Shown: positions 1 through 6,327 of the stretch, one piece after another
Layout: every line of letters starts with the position of its first letter
How positions within the stretch are numbered: position 1 is the first letter of the stretch
Assembly (NCBI GenBank): GCA_030665535.1
Contig: DAOUZU010000010.1
Location: forward strand, 1 to 15,318
DNA from: Dehalococcoidia bacterium
Lineage (GTDB): Bacteria > Chloroflexota > Dehalococcoidia > Dehalococcoidales > JAUXAE01
Reading direction: 5' to 3'
DNA: 15,318 nt
Position numbers and translations under genes: made by a program
Notes under the pieces: generated by a model
Told to the model about the DNA's origin: nothing
Seen by the model: the letters and a program-made list of their open reading frames with translations, nothing else
The model's database searches: none

Positions 1-1
1 C

Positions 2-985
2 ACCCCCCTCCTGGGCATGATTGAGAATATCAGCGGCTGTGGTGAGCAGACGCTGCTACCCTATGAGTCATGCAACCTGGGGTCAATCAACCTGGCCCGG
101 ATGGTGCGTTACCGTGGACGGAAAGGCGAAATAGACTATGAGAAACTGGCCAAGACAGCCAGTCCGGCCGTCCGCTTTCTGGATAATGTAATTGATATTA
201 ATAAGTTCCCCCTGCCCGAGATAGAGGAAGTGACCAAGGCCACCAGGAAGATCGGCCTGGGTGTAATGGGTTTTGCCGATATGCTTCTTCAGATCGGTGT
301 CTCCTATAACTCTGAGGAGGCCCTTAAGGCGGCGGATGATATTATGCGCTGTGTACAGGAGGCAGCCCATAACACCTCAAACGTGCTGGCCGAGGAGCGG
401 GGTGCATTCCCCGCCTTCCCTGGCAGTATCTACGACGCGCCCGGTGGACGCAAGATGCGTAACGCTTCCAGCACCACTATCGCCCCCACCGGCACCCTGA
501 GCCTTATCGCCGGGTGCTCAAGCGGTATAGAGCCTACCTTCGCCGTTGTCTTTGTGCGTAATATCCTGGAAGGCGAGCAGCTTCTGGAGATAAACCCCTA
601 CTTTGAAGAGGCGGCCAAGAAAGAGGGCTTCCATTCCGAACAACTTCTGGAAGAGCTGGTAACCTGCAACCAGCTGCATGCGGTGGATTGCGTCCCGGAT
701 AAGACAAAGCATCTGTTTGTTACCGCCCATAAGATATCACCGCGATGGCACATAGAGATACAAGCCGCTTTCCAGAAATATACCGATAACGCTGTATCCA
801 AGACAGTTAATTTCCCCCATGAGGCCACCCGCCTGGATATGGCCGGCGTCTTTATGCGGTCCTACGAGAGTGGCCTGAAGGGCATAACCGTATACCGCGA
901 CGGCAGCCGGGAGCTGCAGCCATTAAGCACCGGTGATGTGGGGTTGGACCTGGTGCGTCGCTATCTGGACAGGAAGACAGACTAA
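2..985 (+). CDS. nrdJ: Adenosylcobalamin-dependent (class II) ribonucleotide reductase, C-terminal part
   Basis: The gene runs in from the left edge; the frame is open from base 2 and leaves 327 residues. Class II reductases turn ribonucleotides into deoxyribonucleotides in the cytoplasm, using adenosylcobalamin to create a thiyl radical. The sequence shows the finger loop with the radical cysteine (codon 38-40) and glutamate (44-46), the following Y-E-S-C-N-L-G-S-I-N-L block whose cysteine corresponds to the second redox cysteine, R-K-I-G-L-G-V-M-G-F, T-T-I-A-P-T-G-T-L-S and K-G-I-T-V-Y-R-D-G-S-R near the end. Two oddities: the position two before the radical cysteine, normally Asn (N-x-C-x-E), is Ser (codon 32-34). 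The protein also stops soon after the YRDGSR block, without the cysteine-bearing tail or TSCPD-type domain of many class II enzymes. It is a likely consumer of the cobamide made by the genes downstream. Family assignment is firm; the missing N-terminal part limits further comment. Confidence 0.93.
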   Translation, partial: TPLLGMIENISGCGEQTLLPYESCNLGSINLARMVRYRGRKGEIDYEKLAKTASPAVRFLDNVIDINKFPLPEIEEVTKATRKIGLGVMGFADMLLQIGVSYNSEEALKAADDIMRCVQEAAHNTSNVLAEERGAFPAFPGSIYDAPGGRKMRNASSTTIAPTGTLSLIAGCSSGIEPTFAVVFVRNILEGEQLLEINPYFEEAAKKEGFHSEQLLEELVTCNQLHAVDCVPDKTKHLFVTAHKISPRWHIEIQAAFQKYTDNAVSKTVNFPHEATRLDMAGVFMRSYESGLKGITVYRDGSRELQPLSTGDVGLDLVRRYLDRKTD

Positions 986-1034
986 AGATCGGCCCCGGGC
1001 ATATTATTTTGCCAAAATTAGGCATAAATGCGGA

Positions 1035-1063
1035 TTGACACGGCCTGCCGTAGCTGCTATCTT
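1035..1063 (+). promoter_or_regulatory. Sigma70-type promoter for the btuF-cobD operon
   Basis: A perfect -35 box TTGACA (1035-1040) is followed after exactly 17 bases by TATCTT (1058-1063), a 4 of 6 match to the -10 consensus. It lies between the end of nrdJ and the first cobalamin riboswitch, about 45 bases before the aptamer begins. No other good promoter is seen in 986-1107. The assignment is from sequence match and position only. Confidence 0.6.
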
Positions 1064-1107
1064 TAAGTTATAAACCTGAAGTACCTTAAAAAGTAGTAGA
1101 GTGTGAA

Positions 1108-1256
1108 CCTGAGGTACCCGAGGAATTCGGGTATGAGTGAAGTCCGGTGTAAGTCCGGAGCAGTACCGCCTACTGTGACTGGTAGTTTATACCAGAAGCC
1201 AGAACTCTCAACCTCAGGATGATTGGGCTCTCCGCGGAGAAAGGAAGGGCGCCATG
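1108..1256 (+). promoter_or_regulatory. Cobalamin riboswitch 1 (compact, Cbl-II-like) with SD-sequestering platform
   Basis: Closing stem P1 pairs 1108-1115 with 1211-1218 perfectly (8 bp). An extra hairpin sits at 1116-1132. The core carries the cobalamin-riboswitch hallmarks: CCGGTGTAAGTCCGG, then a hairpin with loop CCGCC (1166-1170), then ACTGTGA, then a small stem and AGAAGCCAGAAC. After the aptamer, GGC (1226-1228) can pair with GCC (1251-1253) and TCC (1231-1233) with GGA (1243-1245), placing the Shine-Dalgarno-like AGGAAGG in a P13-type hairpin. Its loop GCGG (1234-1237) can kiss CCGC (1166-1169). Short peripheral helices and SD occlusion resemble the Cbl-II class, which in known cases blocks ribosome binding when cobalamin is bound. 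The ATG at 1254 opens only a 27-codon frame. Class and ligand preference are inferred. Confidence 0.85.
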
Positions 1257-1337
1257 TTTTTTTGGAAACATGCGAACTTTCCCTTGTCCGCGCTGGGCAA
1301 GGGATTTTTTATTGATGCTGATAACTGGATGTTATAG
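1254..1337 (+). CDS. Putative 27-residue leader peptide under riboswitch 1
   Basis: An ATG at 1254 lies five bases after AGGAAGG (1242-1248), directly behind riboswitch 1. It opens a frame of 27 sense codons ending in TAG at 1335-1337. The peptide starts M-F-F-W-K-H-A-N-F-P and resembles no family I know. The point of interest is position: the intrinsic terminator at 1281-1310 lies inside codons 10-19, so a ribosome translating this frame would melt the terminator stem. The ATG and SD sit at the same distance from the conserved GGCTCTCCGCGG block as those behind riboswitch 2. A short hairpin (1253-1259 with 1266-1272) overlaps the start. It could be chance or a remnant of a former gene start; no product is claimed. 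Confidence 0.35.
   Translation: MFFWKHANFPLSALGKGFFIDADNWML
1281..1310 (+). terminator. Intrinsic terminator behind riboswitch 1
   Basis: CCCTTGTCC (1281-1289) pairs with GGGCAAGGG (1295-1303) with one G-T wobble across a five-base loop. A run of six T follows at 1305-1310. It would end transcripts between the two tandem riboswitches, before btuF, so it must be regulated or leaky if the promoter at 1035 drives btuF. It lies within the putative leader frame 1254-1337. Confidence 0.82.
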
Positions 1338-1368
1338 CAACAGTGTAACCGAATAGGAGTTTGGGATT

Positions 1369-1499
1369 TCCGGGGTATGAGTGAAGTCCGGTGTGAATCC
1401 GGAGCAGTTCCGCCTGCTGTGACTGGCAGTTTCTGCCAGAAGCCAGAACCTCGAGCCCCGGAGTATCTGGCTCTCCGCGGCAAGAGGAGGTTTGCCATG
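1369..1499 (+). promoter_or_regulatory. Cobalamin riboswitch 2 (compact, Cbl-II-like), tandem copy
   Basis: P1 pairs 1369-1375 with 1456-1462 (7 bp). The 74-base core 1376-1449 aligns without gaps to 1132-1205 of riboswitch 1 and differs at 7 positions by hand count. One pair of changes is compensatory: a T-A pair in the CTGG..CCAG stem becomes C-G, which supports a real RNA helix. Behind the aptamer the block GGCTCTCCGCGG recurs. CTCC (1473-1476) can pair with GGAG (1486-1489) of the strong SD AGGAGG, and GGC (1469-1471) with GCC (1494-1496) just before ATG. Loop GCGG (1477-1480) can kiss CCGC (1410-1413). It is the last riboswitch before btuF. The SD it hides does not belong to btuF but to a five-codon frame, and I see no poly-T terminator between it and btuF. 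Confidence 0.85.
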
Positions 1500-1514
1500 G
1501 CCAGAGAGACGTGA
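1497..1514 (+). CDS. Putative five-codon leader ORF under riboswitch 2
   Basis: ATG at 1497 follows a consensus SD AGGAGG (1485-1490) with ideal six-base spacing. It encodes only M-A-R-E-T before TGA at 1512-1514. The SD and ATG are part of riboswitch 2's predicted expression hairpin and occupy the same position as those behind riboswitch 1. A GTG at 1511-1513 overlaps the stop and opens a second small basic frame of 20 codons ending at 1571-1573, just before the btuF SD at 1576-1580. This would allow stepwise re-initiation. Translation of either frame is unproven; they may be remnants of a displaced gene start. Confidence 0.3.
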   Translation: MARET

Positions 1515-1589
1515 GGTATTCCCCCGTATCCCCAGGGGCGGGGAACAGGGCCGCCAAAAAGTATCGCAAATAATTGGAGATAAAAAGAT

Positions 1590-2615
1590 ATGAAAATCAA
1601 TAATAGCCCCCTTATCAGGGGTGGCAAAGGTCGGTTGTGGACTGTAGGTACCCTCATAGGAATGACCTTTCTGGCATCAGTGCTGGTTCTCGGCTTCCTC
1701 ACCAGCTGTACCACGGCAACAGACAACGGCGACAACGGCGGCGACACTACACTGCCGGCGGAATACCCCATGACGCTAACCGACTACGCCGGGCGGCAGG
1801 TTACACTAGAATCCGAGCCGCAGAAGATCATCTCCCTGGCCCCCTCAAATACGGAGATTATCTACGCCTTGGGCCTGGAGGACAGGCTTATGGGCGTGAC
1901 TACCTTCTGCGATTACCCCGCCGCAGCACTGGATAAGCCTAAAATAGGGGGCTTCAATACCGTTGAACTAGAGCAGGTTGTACAGATTCAGCCAGACCTG
2001 ATACTGGCAACCAATATCCATGTCGCCGAGGTGGTACCCCAGCTTGAGGCCCTGGGATTGACAGTCTTCGTGGTAGACCCCAGGGGTGTTGCAGAGATTA
2101 AGGATGCCATTTTGGAAATAGGGAGGCTGACGAGCAGCCTGGACGAGGCCTATCAGTTGGTCATTGAGATGGAAAATAGGATAGCGACCGTAACGGACAT
2201 AACGAGCAATATGACGGCGGAACAGAAGCCGAGGGTATTCTACATAATATGGCATGAGCCGTTGATGACGGTTGGTCCAGATACTAACATACATGAGCTT
2301 ATAGGGCTGGCTGGCGGTGTCAGCGTGGCCGAGGACCTAGGTGGGGAATACCCCACCATGAGCCTGGAGGCGCTAATAGCCGCCAATCCTCAGGTGATTA
2401 TCGCCGGTTCCGGCATGGGTGAAGGCGCCAGCCTGCCTTATCTGTTTGCCCTCAGCGAGGAAAGGCTGGCCGGTGTGGATGCCCTCTTAGATAACCAGGT
2501 CTACGAGGTAAACACCGACCTTGTTGGCCGCGCCGGGCCCAGGATAGTGGATGGCCTGGAGGCGATGGCCAAGTTAATACACCCCGAGATATTCGGTCTG
2601 CCTGACGATGTGTAG
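1590..2615 (+). CDS. btuF: Cobalamin/corrinoid ABC transporter substrate-binding lipoprotein
   Basis: 341 residues. This is the extracytoplasmic binding protein that captures corrinoids and delivers them to BtuCD. Residues 16-37 form a hydrophobic signal segment ending in the lipobox L-T-S-C, with Cys40 as the lipidation site, so the mature protein is membrane anchored. A low-complexity Asp/Asn/Gly linker follows. The class III binding-protein fold begins near residue 60 with P-Q-K-I-I-S-L-A-P-S-N-T-E-I-I-Y-A-L-G-L and continues with Q-I-Q-P-D-L-I-L-A and later L-I-A-A-N-P-Q-V-I-I-A-G, all typical of the BtuF/FecB family. The ATG at 1590 has GGAGA nine bases upstream; a later ATG at codon 25 would shorten the signal peptide and has a poorer SD. 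The upstream cobalamin riboswitches and downstream btuC, btuD and cbiZ make a corrinoid, rather than an iron-siderophore, ligand very likely. Confidence 0.93.
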   Translation: MKINNSPLIRGGKGRLWTVGTLIGMTFLASVLVLGFLTSCTTATDNGDNGGDTTLPAEYPMTLTDYAGRQVTLESEPQKIISLAPSNTEIIYALGLEDRLMGVTTFCDYPAAALDKPKIGGFNTVELEQVVQIQPDLILATNIHVAEVVPQLEALGLTVFVVDPRGVAEIKDAILEIGRLTSSLDEAYQLVIEMENRIATVTDITSNMTAEQKPRVFYIIWHEPLMTVGPDTNIHELIGLAGGVSVAEDLGGEYPTMSLEALIAANPQVIIAGSGMGEGASLPYLFALSEERLAGVDALLDNQVYEVNTDLVGRAGPRIVDGLEAMAKLIHPEIFGLPDDV

Positions 2616-2628
2616 GCAAATAGAGAGA

Positions 2629-2655
2629 GGTCCGGGGCGCCAAGCGCCCCGGACC
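2629..2655 (+). other. Perfect 12-bp hairpin between btuF and btuC
   Basis: GGTCCGGGGCGC (2629-2640) and its exact reverse complement (2644-2655) flank a three-base loop CAA. The stem is very GC rich, but only GGTTTAAG follows, so there is no proper T-run. It could be a partial terminator or an RNA-processing/stability element that raises btuF transcript levels over btuC and btuD, as is common after binding-protein genes. The structure is seen; the role is inferred. Confidence 0.7.
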
Positions 2656-2704
2656 GGTTTAAGATAAGCACAATTGATGTACGGGACAAAAGGTATTTCT
2701 ATAT

Positions 2705-3796
2705 ATGGCATCGGGACAAAATAACAGGGCTACCAGTGGGCAGATGGCCTCGGCTATGCTTTTCCCGCGCCGGCGGGGGCGCGTCTATGCCATAGCCATC
2801 CTGGCGGGCGTGCTTTTGGCCGTTGGCGCTTTCGCTGCCAGCGTCGGCAGTGTGGATATCCCCCTCGGTACGACGCTGGCCATACTGATATCTAAGCTGC
2901 CCTTCATTAACATAGAACCCACCTGGACAGAGTCATTTGAGATAATTGTAGTGGATATACGCTTGCCCCGCGTGATTCTGGCCGGAGTAGTCGGCGCCGC
3001 TTTGGCCGTGGCCGGGGCGGCCTATCAGGCCCTCTTCCGTAACCCGCTGGCCGAGCCCTACCTTATAGGTGCCGCCCAGGGGGCGGCACTGGGCGCTGTT
3101 ATCGGCTTCCTACTGCCCATCGGTGTAACCGGCCTGGGCTACGGGGTGGTGCCGATTCTGGCCTTCATCGGGGCGCTCCTGAGCATCTTCATCGTCTACA
3201 ACATAGCCAGGGTAGGGCGTCTACTACCGGTGACCACCCTGATTCTGGCCGGTGTCGCCCTCTCCGCCCTACTGATGGCCATTGTCTCCTATCTGCTGAC
3301 CATAGCCGGTGACAGCGTGCATGGCATTATCTTCTGGCTCATCGGCAGCTTCTCCTTGAGTAAGTGGAGCGAGGTGGCCGTGGCCCTGCCGGTGGTGCTA
3401 TTCGGCGTGGGGGTGATTATGATCTACGCCCGCTCGCTGAATCTCATCCAGTTGGGGGAGGAGCAGGCGCAGCAGTTGGGTATAAACACCGAAAGGATGA
3501 AAATAATACTGCTTACAGCGGCCACTCTCATCACGGCGGCGGCCGTTTCCTTTGTCGGCATAATCGGTTTTGTGGGTATCATCATCCCCCACGCAGTAAG
3601 GCTTATCTGGGGGCCGGACCATCGCTTCCTGCTGCCACTATCGATACTGGTGGGGGCTATTTTCCTCATATTGGCCGATATTCTTGCCCGCACCGTCAAT
3701 GCGCCGACGGAGGTGCCCATAGGCGTCATAACGGCCCTGACTGGCGTTCCCTTCTTCCTCTATCTTCTTCGGCGGCGCACCAGGATACTCAACTGA
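2705..3796 (+). CDS. btuC: Corrinoid ABC transporter permease (FecCD/BtuC family)
   Basis: 363 residues, a normal length for the family. BtuC forms a homodimeric channel in the cytoplasmic membrane, docks BtuF outside and BtuD inside, and moves the corrinoid across. The protein is highly hydrophobic with about ten predicted membrane segments after a polar N-terminus of about 25 residues. Family signatures are R-L-P-R-V-I-L-A-G near residue 92, A-A-Y-Q-A-L-F-R-N-P-L-A-E-P-Y-L-I-G-A, the cytoplasmic G-E-E-Q-A-Q-Q-L-G-I-N coupling segment, and F-V-G-I-I-I-P-H-A-V-R-L followed by G-P-D-H-R. The ATG at 2705 has AAAGG about ten bases upstream; an in-frame ATG a dozen codons on is a possible alternative. 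The stop TGA at 3794-3796 overlaps the SD of btuD. Confidence 0.93.
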   Translation: MASGQNNRATSGQMASAMLFPRRRGRVYAIAILAGVLLAVGAFAASVGSVDIPLGTTLAILISKLPFINIEPTWTESFEIIVVDIRLPRVILAGVVGAALAVAGAAYQALFRNPLAEPYLIGAAQGAALGAVIGFLLPIGVTGLGYGVVPILAFIGALLSIFIVYNIARVGRLLPVTTLILAGVALSALLMAIVSYLLTIAGDSVHGIIFWLIGSFSLSKWSEVAVALPVVLFGVGVIMIYARSLNLIQLGEEQAQQLGINTERMKIILLTAATLITAAAVSFVGIIGFVGIIIPHAVRLIWGPDHRFLLPLSILVGAIFLILADILARTVNAPTEVPIGVITALTGVPFFLYLLRRRTRILN

Positions 3797-3803
3797 GGTG
3801 GGA

Positions 3804-4598
3804 ATGATAAAAATAGAGATACAGAACGCCACTCTCGGCTATGGCGACATTGACGTAGTCAAAGAGGTGGCCCTGGCCGCTAAGCCGGGAGAGATGATTG
3901 GTCTGGTCGGCCCCAACGGCTCGGGTAAGTCAACCATCATCAAATCTCTCTCCCGCATCATCACGCCGCACTCGGGGCGGGTGCTTGTTAACGGCCGGGA
4001 TATCGGCACCATACCGCGGCGGGAGCTGTCACTGATGGTGGGTGTCGTCCCCCAGACGCCGCTATTGCCCAGCGCCTACACCGCCTTTGAGATAGTGCTG
4101 ATGGGCCGGAGTCCCCACCTGGGTCTCTTCCAGTACGAGAGCAAGCATGACCTGGAGATTACCTGGTGGGCAATGGAGAGGACCTCCACCCAGCACTTGG
4201 CCGACAGGAGGGTGGGTGAGCTCTCCGGCGGCGAGATACAAAGCGTCATCATCGCCCGTGTCCTGGCCCAGGAAACGGAGATTGTCCTCCTGGACGAGCC
4301 GACGGCCAACCTGGATATCGGCCGCCAGATAGAGGTGTTGAACCTGATTAAAGGGCTGTGCCGCCAGGAGAATAAGCTGACGGCGGTAGTCGCCCTGCAT
4401 GACCTGAACCTGGCCTCTCATTACTGCGACCGACTGGTGCTGATACACAATGGCCAGATACATGCCGAGGGCAGACCGGCAGCCGTCATAACCGCGGAGA
4501 ACATTGAAGAAGTATACGGCTCCGGCAGCTACGTCCATACCCATCCTTTAAGCGGTTTGCCGGCGGTCCTGCCCCGGGTGGACTATACTAAAAAGTAG
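3804..4598 (+). CDS. btuD: Corrinoid ABC transporter ATP-binding protein
   Basis: 264 residues from the ATG at 3804. This cytoplasmic ATPase drives BtuC. Visible motifs: Walker A G-P-N-G-S-G-K-S-T (36-44), Q-loop Gln84, signature L-S-G-G-E (140-144), Walker B I-V-L-L-D-E (160-165) with D-loop A-N-L-D, and H-loop His199. Residues after the signature read I-Q-S-V-I-I-A-R, where most relatives have an R-Q-x-x-x-I-A-R pattern, a mild variation. I chose ATG 3804 because GAGGTG at 3795-3800 lies just upstream; a GTG at 3798 in the same frame would add two residues but has no SD of its own. The gene follows btuC with 7 bases between, pointing to translational coupling. The family also covers iron-siderophore ATPases, but the context is cobalamin. 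Confidence 0.92.
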   Translation: MIKIEIQNATLGYGDIDVVKEVALAAKPGEMIGLVGPNGSGKSTIIKSLSRIITPHSGRVLVNGRDIGTIPRRELSLMVGVVPQTPLLPSAYTAFEIVLMGRSPHLGLFQYESKHDLEITWWAMERTSTQHLADRRVGELSGGEIQSVIIARVLAQETEIVLLDEPTANLDIGRQIEVLNLIKGLCRQENKLTAVVALHDLNLASHYCDRLVLIHNGQIHAEGRPAAVITAENIEEVYGSGSYVHTHPLSGLPAVLPRVDYTKK

Positions 4599-4608
4599 AG
4601 GTTTGAAT

Positions 4609-5379
4609 ATGAAGAGTTCGGCTATTAGCCGGCAGCAACTAGGTCGGTTTCACGGCGTTGAAGCGGAAGTTGTAGGTCATAATGTCCTGGGAGAGCCGGC
4701 CAATGTGCTCGTCCTCCGCCTACCGGAGGCCAGGAAGAGCTTGAGCGGGCGGCAGGGTTTTAAAAAGGTGGAGGCCGTCTGCAACTGCTACCTGCCGCCG
4801 GGGCTGTGGCCGCTGCTGCATGAGAAACCCGCCTCCAGGACAGGTTATTTCAGAGAGGTGCTGCGGTGCATCTTCGGTGACGCCGCCGCAAGGATAAAGG
4901 TAGACGTCCTTTCCACCGGGGTCACGATGAATGAGATGGCCTGGGTTGAGGAGAGCTACCAGGGGTGCTGGGTGCTAGCATTCGTCACCGCCGGCGTCAA
5001 GTCAAACGCACTGAGACTGGGGGTGGACAAGGCCGGCAATATTGAGAGGAAAGGCCAGTTTGAGCCGGTGGGTACCATCAACACTATAGTTATAACTAGC
5101 TCCAGCCTGACCCAGGCGGCCATGGCCGGTGCCTTCATCACCATCACCGAGGGTAAGGTTATCGCCCTTGAGGACTTGGGCGTAAAGAGCTCCTACAGCC
5201 CTGAACTACAGGCCAGCGGCACCGGTACCGACCAGATCGTGGTCATATCCGGTGACGGCGACCGGGCGACCTATGTCGGCGGACACTCCAAGCTGGGGGA
5301 ACTGATGGCCAGGGCGGTAACGAAGGCTACCAAGAGCGCCCTCAGGAAGAGGCAGGAGGGCACCGATAAAGGTCTTTAA
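4609..5379 (+). CDS. cbiZ: Adenosylcobinamide amidohydrolase
   Basis: 256 residues. CbiZ hydrolyses the amide bond between the corrin ring and aminopropanol in adenosylcobinamide, and in bacterial homologues in some complete cobamides, giving adenosylcobyric acid that can be rebuilt with a new lower ligand. Conserved blocks seen: S-T-G-V-T-M-N-E-M (102-110), F-V-T-A-G-V (125-130), G-T-I-N-T-I (155-160), the alanine-rich stretch near 170-180 ending T-I-T-E-G-K, L-E-D-L-G-V, and G-T-G-T-D-Q (204-209), followed by G-G-H-S-K-L-G-E. The ATG at 4609 has AGAGG (4597-4601) at seven bases; an in-frame TTG at 4603 is too close to that SD. It begins 10 bases after btuD. This was first an archaeal salvage enzyme and is also known in a few bacteria, including Dehalococcoides-type clusters. 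Confidence 0.92.
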   Translation: MKSSAISRQQLGRFHGVEAEVVGHNVLGEPANVLVLRLPEARKSLSGRQGFKKVEAVCNCYLPPGLWPLLHEKPASRTGYFREVLRCIFGDAAARIKVDVLSTGVTMNEMAWVEESYQGCWVLAFVTAGVKSNALRLGVDKAGNIERKGQFEPVGTINTIVITSSSLTQAAMAGAFITITEGKVIALEDLGVKSSYSPELQASGTGTDQIVVISGDGDRATYVGGHSKLGELMARAVTKATKSALRKRQEGTDKGL

Positions 5380-5406
5380 TAGTACGGACGGGTATACGGC
5401 AAATTA

Positions 5407-6327
5407 ATGGACGCATTAGCTATATTCGGGTTGGCCCTGCTGGTTGACCTGATCCTGGGCGATCCGCCGAATGCTTTCCACCCGGTGGCATGGATGGGCC
5501 GGCTCATATCCCTGCTGGAGAAGCCCGGCGCCAGGGGCCGTCCCTGGTTTCAGTTCATCTACGGTATATTTATCACTGTACTTGTGGCGACTCTATTCGG
5601 CACCGCCGTTTATTTCCTGCTGGCCTATCTGGAGGGGATAAGCTACGTAGCCTATATCGCCGTGGGGGCGGTACTACTCAAGATGACCTTCAGTTTTACC
5701 GGACTGCGCCGGACGGCTCACCGTATTAAGAAACTGCTACAGGATGACAAGATAGACGGGGCACGCTTTGAGCTTCGCTCCCTGGTCAGCCGTGATACCA
5801 GCAAACTACCGGAGCCCCTGCTAGCCTCGGCGGTGGTGGAATCGGTGGCCGAGAGCACCTGTGACAGTTTCGTTGCCCCCCTATTCTATTACATTCTTTT
5901 CGGCGTCCCCGGGGCGTTGGCCTTCCGTGCCGTCAGCACCTTTGATAGCATGATCGGTTATCACGGAAGGTACGAGTACCTGGGCAAGTTTCCCAGCCGG
6001 TTGGACGATGTGCTAAATTATATACCGGCCCGGCTGACGGCCCTGCTGATTGTTCTGGCTGCCGCCATATCCCGGGGCAGCGCCGGCAAGGCCTGGCGGG
6101 TGGCAACAAAAGACCACGGCAGGACGGAAAGCCCCAATGCTGGCTGGCCGATGGCCGCCGCCGCCGGTGCCCTTGACGTGCAGATGGAAAAAGTAGGCCA
6201 CTACAAACTGGGAGCTAAGAACAAGCCGATGACACTGGACACGATTGATGCTTCAGTCAGGCTGTCAGGGATGGCGGCTATCGGGTTTGTATTAATGAGT
6301 GCCGGGGTGATTTACCTTGCCTATTAG
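5407..6327 (+). CDS. cbiB: Adenosylcobinamide-phosphate synthase
   Basis: 306 residues, the usual size. CbiB is an integral membrane enzyme that uses ATP to join adenosylcobyric acid to (R)-1-amino-2-propanol O-2-phosphate, the CobD product. The N-terminus reads L-I-L-G-D-P-P-N-A-F-H-P-V-A-W-M-G (about 16-31), the family's most recognisable block. Several hydrophobic segments follow. Other conserved parts are T-F-S-F-T-G-L-R, L-V-S-R-D-T, E-S-V-A-E-S-T-C-D-S-F-V-A-P-L-F-Y-Y, and E-S-P-N-A-G-W-P-M-A-A-A-A-G-A-L near the C-terminus. The ATG at 5407 has only a weak upstream SD. The last codons overlap cobD by 11 bases. Its partners on both sides (CbiZ and CobD) make its substrates, so the assignment is secure. 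Confidence 0.95.
   Translation: MDALAIFGLALLVDLILGDPPNAFHPVAWMGRLISLLEKPGARGRPWFQFIYGIFITVLVATLFGTAVYFLLAYLEGISYVAYIAVGAVLLKMTFSFTGLRRTAHRIKKLLQDDKIDGARFELRSLVSRDTSKLPEPLLASAVVESVAESTCDSFVAPLFYYILFGVPGALAFRAVSTFDSMIGYHGRYEYLGKFPSRLDDVLNYIPARLTALLIVLAAAISRGSAGKAWRVATKDHGRTESPNAGWPMAAAAGALDVQMEKVGHYKLGAKNKPMTLDTIDASVRLSGMAAIGFVLMSAGVIYLAY

Noticed and set aside
1028..1066. A 12-codon frame downstream of nrdJ, in the same phase, encoding a C-R-S-C motif, which could pass for a lost redox tail of the reductase.
   Set aside because: It lies behind two further in-frame stops, has no SD, and its bases are explained by the promoter TTGACA-17-TATCTT at 1035-1063.
1312..1338. A possible second promoter (TTGATG with TTATAG or TATAGC) between terminator 1 and riboswitch 2.
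   Set aside because: The matches are poor and the spacing is about 14-15 bases; it is not strong enough to report as a promoter.
1519..1545. GC-rich inverted repeat TTCCCC..GGGGAA behind riboswitch 2, considered as a terminator.
   Set aside because: It has several competing pairings and is followed by CAGGGCCGCCAAAAAG rather than a T-run, so it is not an intrinsic terminator; a folding role remains possible.
1214..1771. A 185-codon open frame on the minus strand across the leader and the 5' end of btuF.
   Set aside because: It runs through two structured riboswitch elements and antisense to the btuF signal peptide; the composition looks like an antisense shadow and no domain is recognisable.
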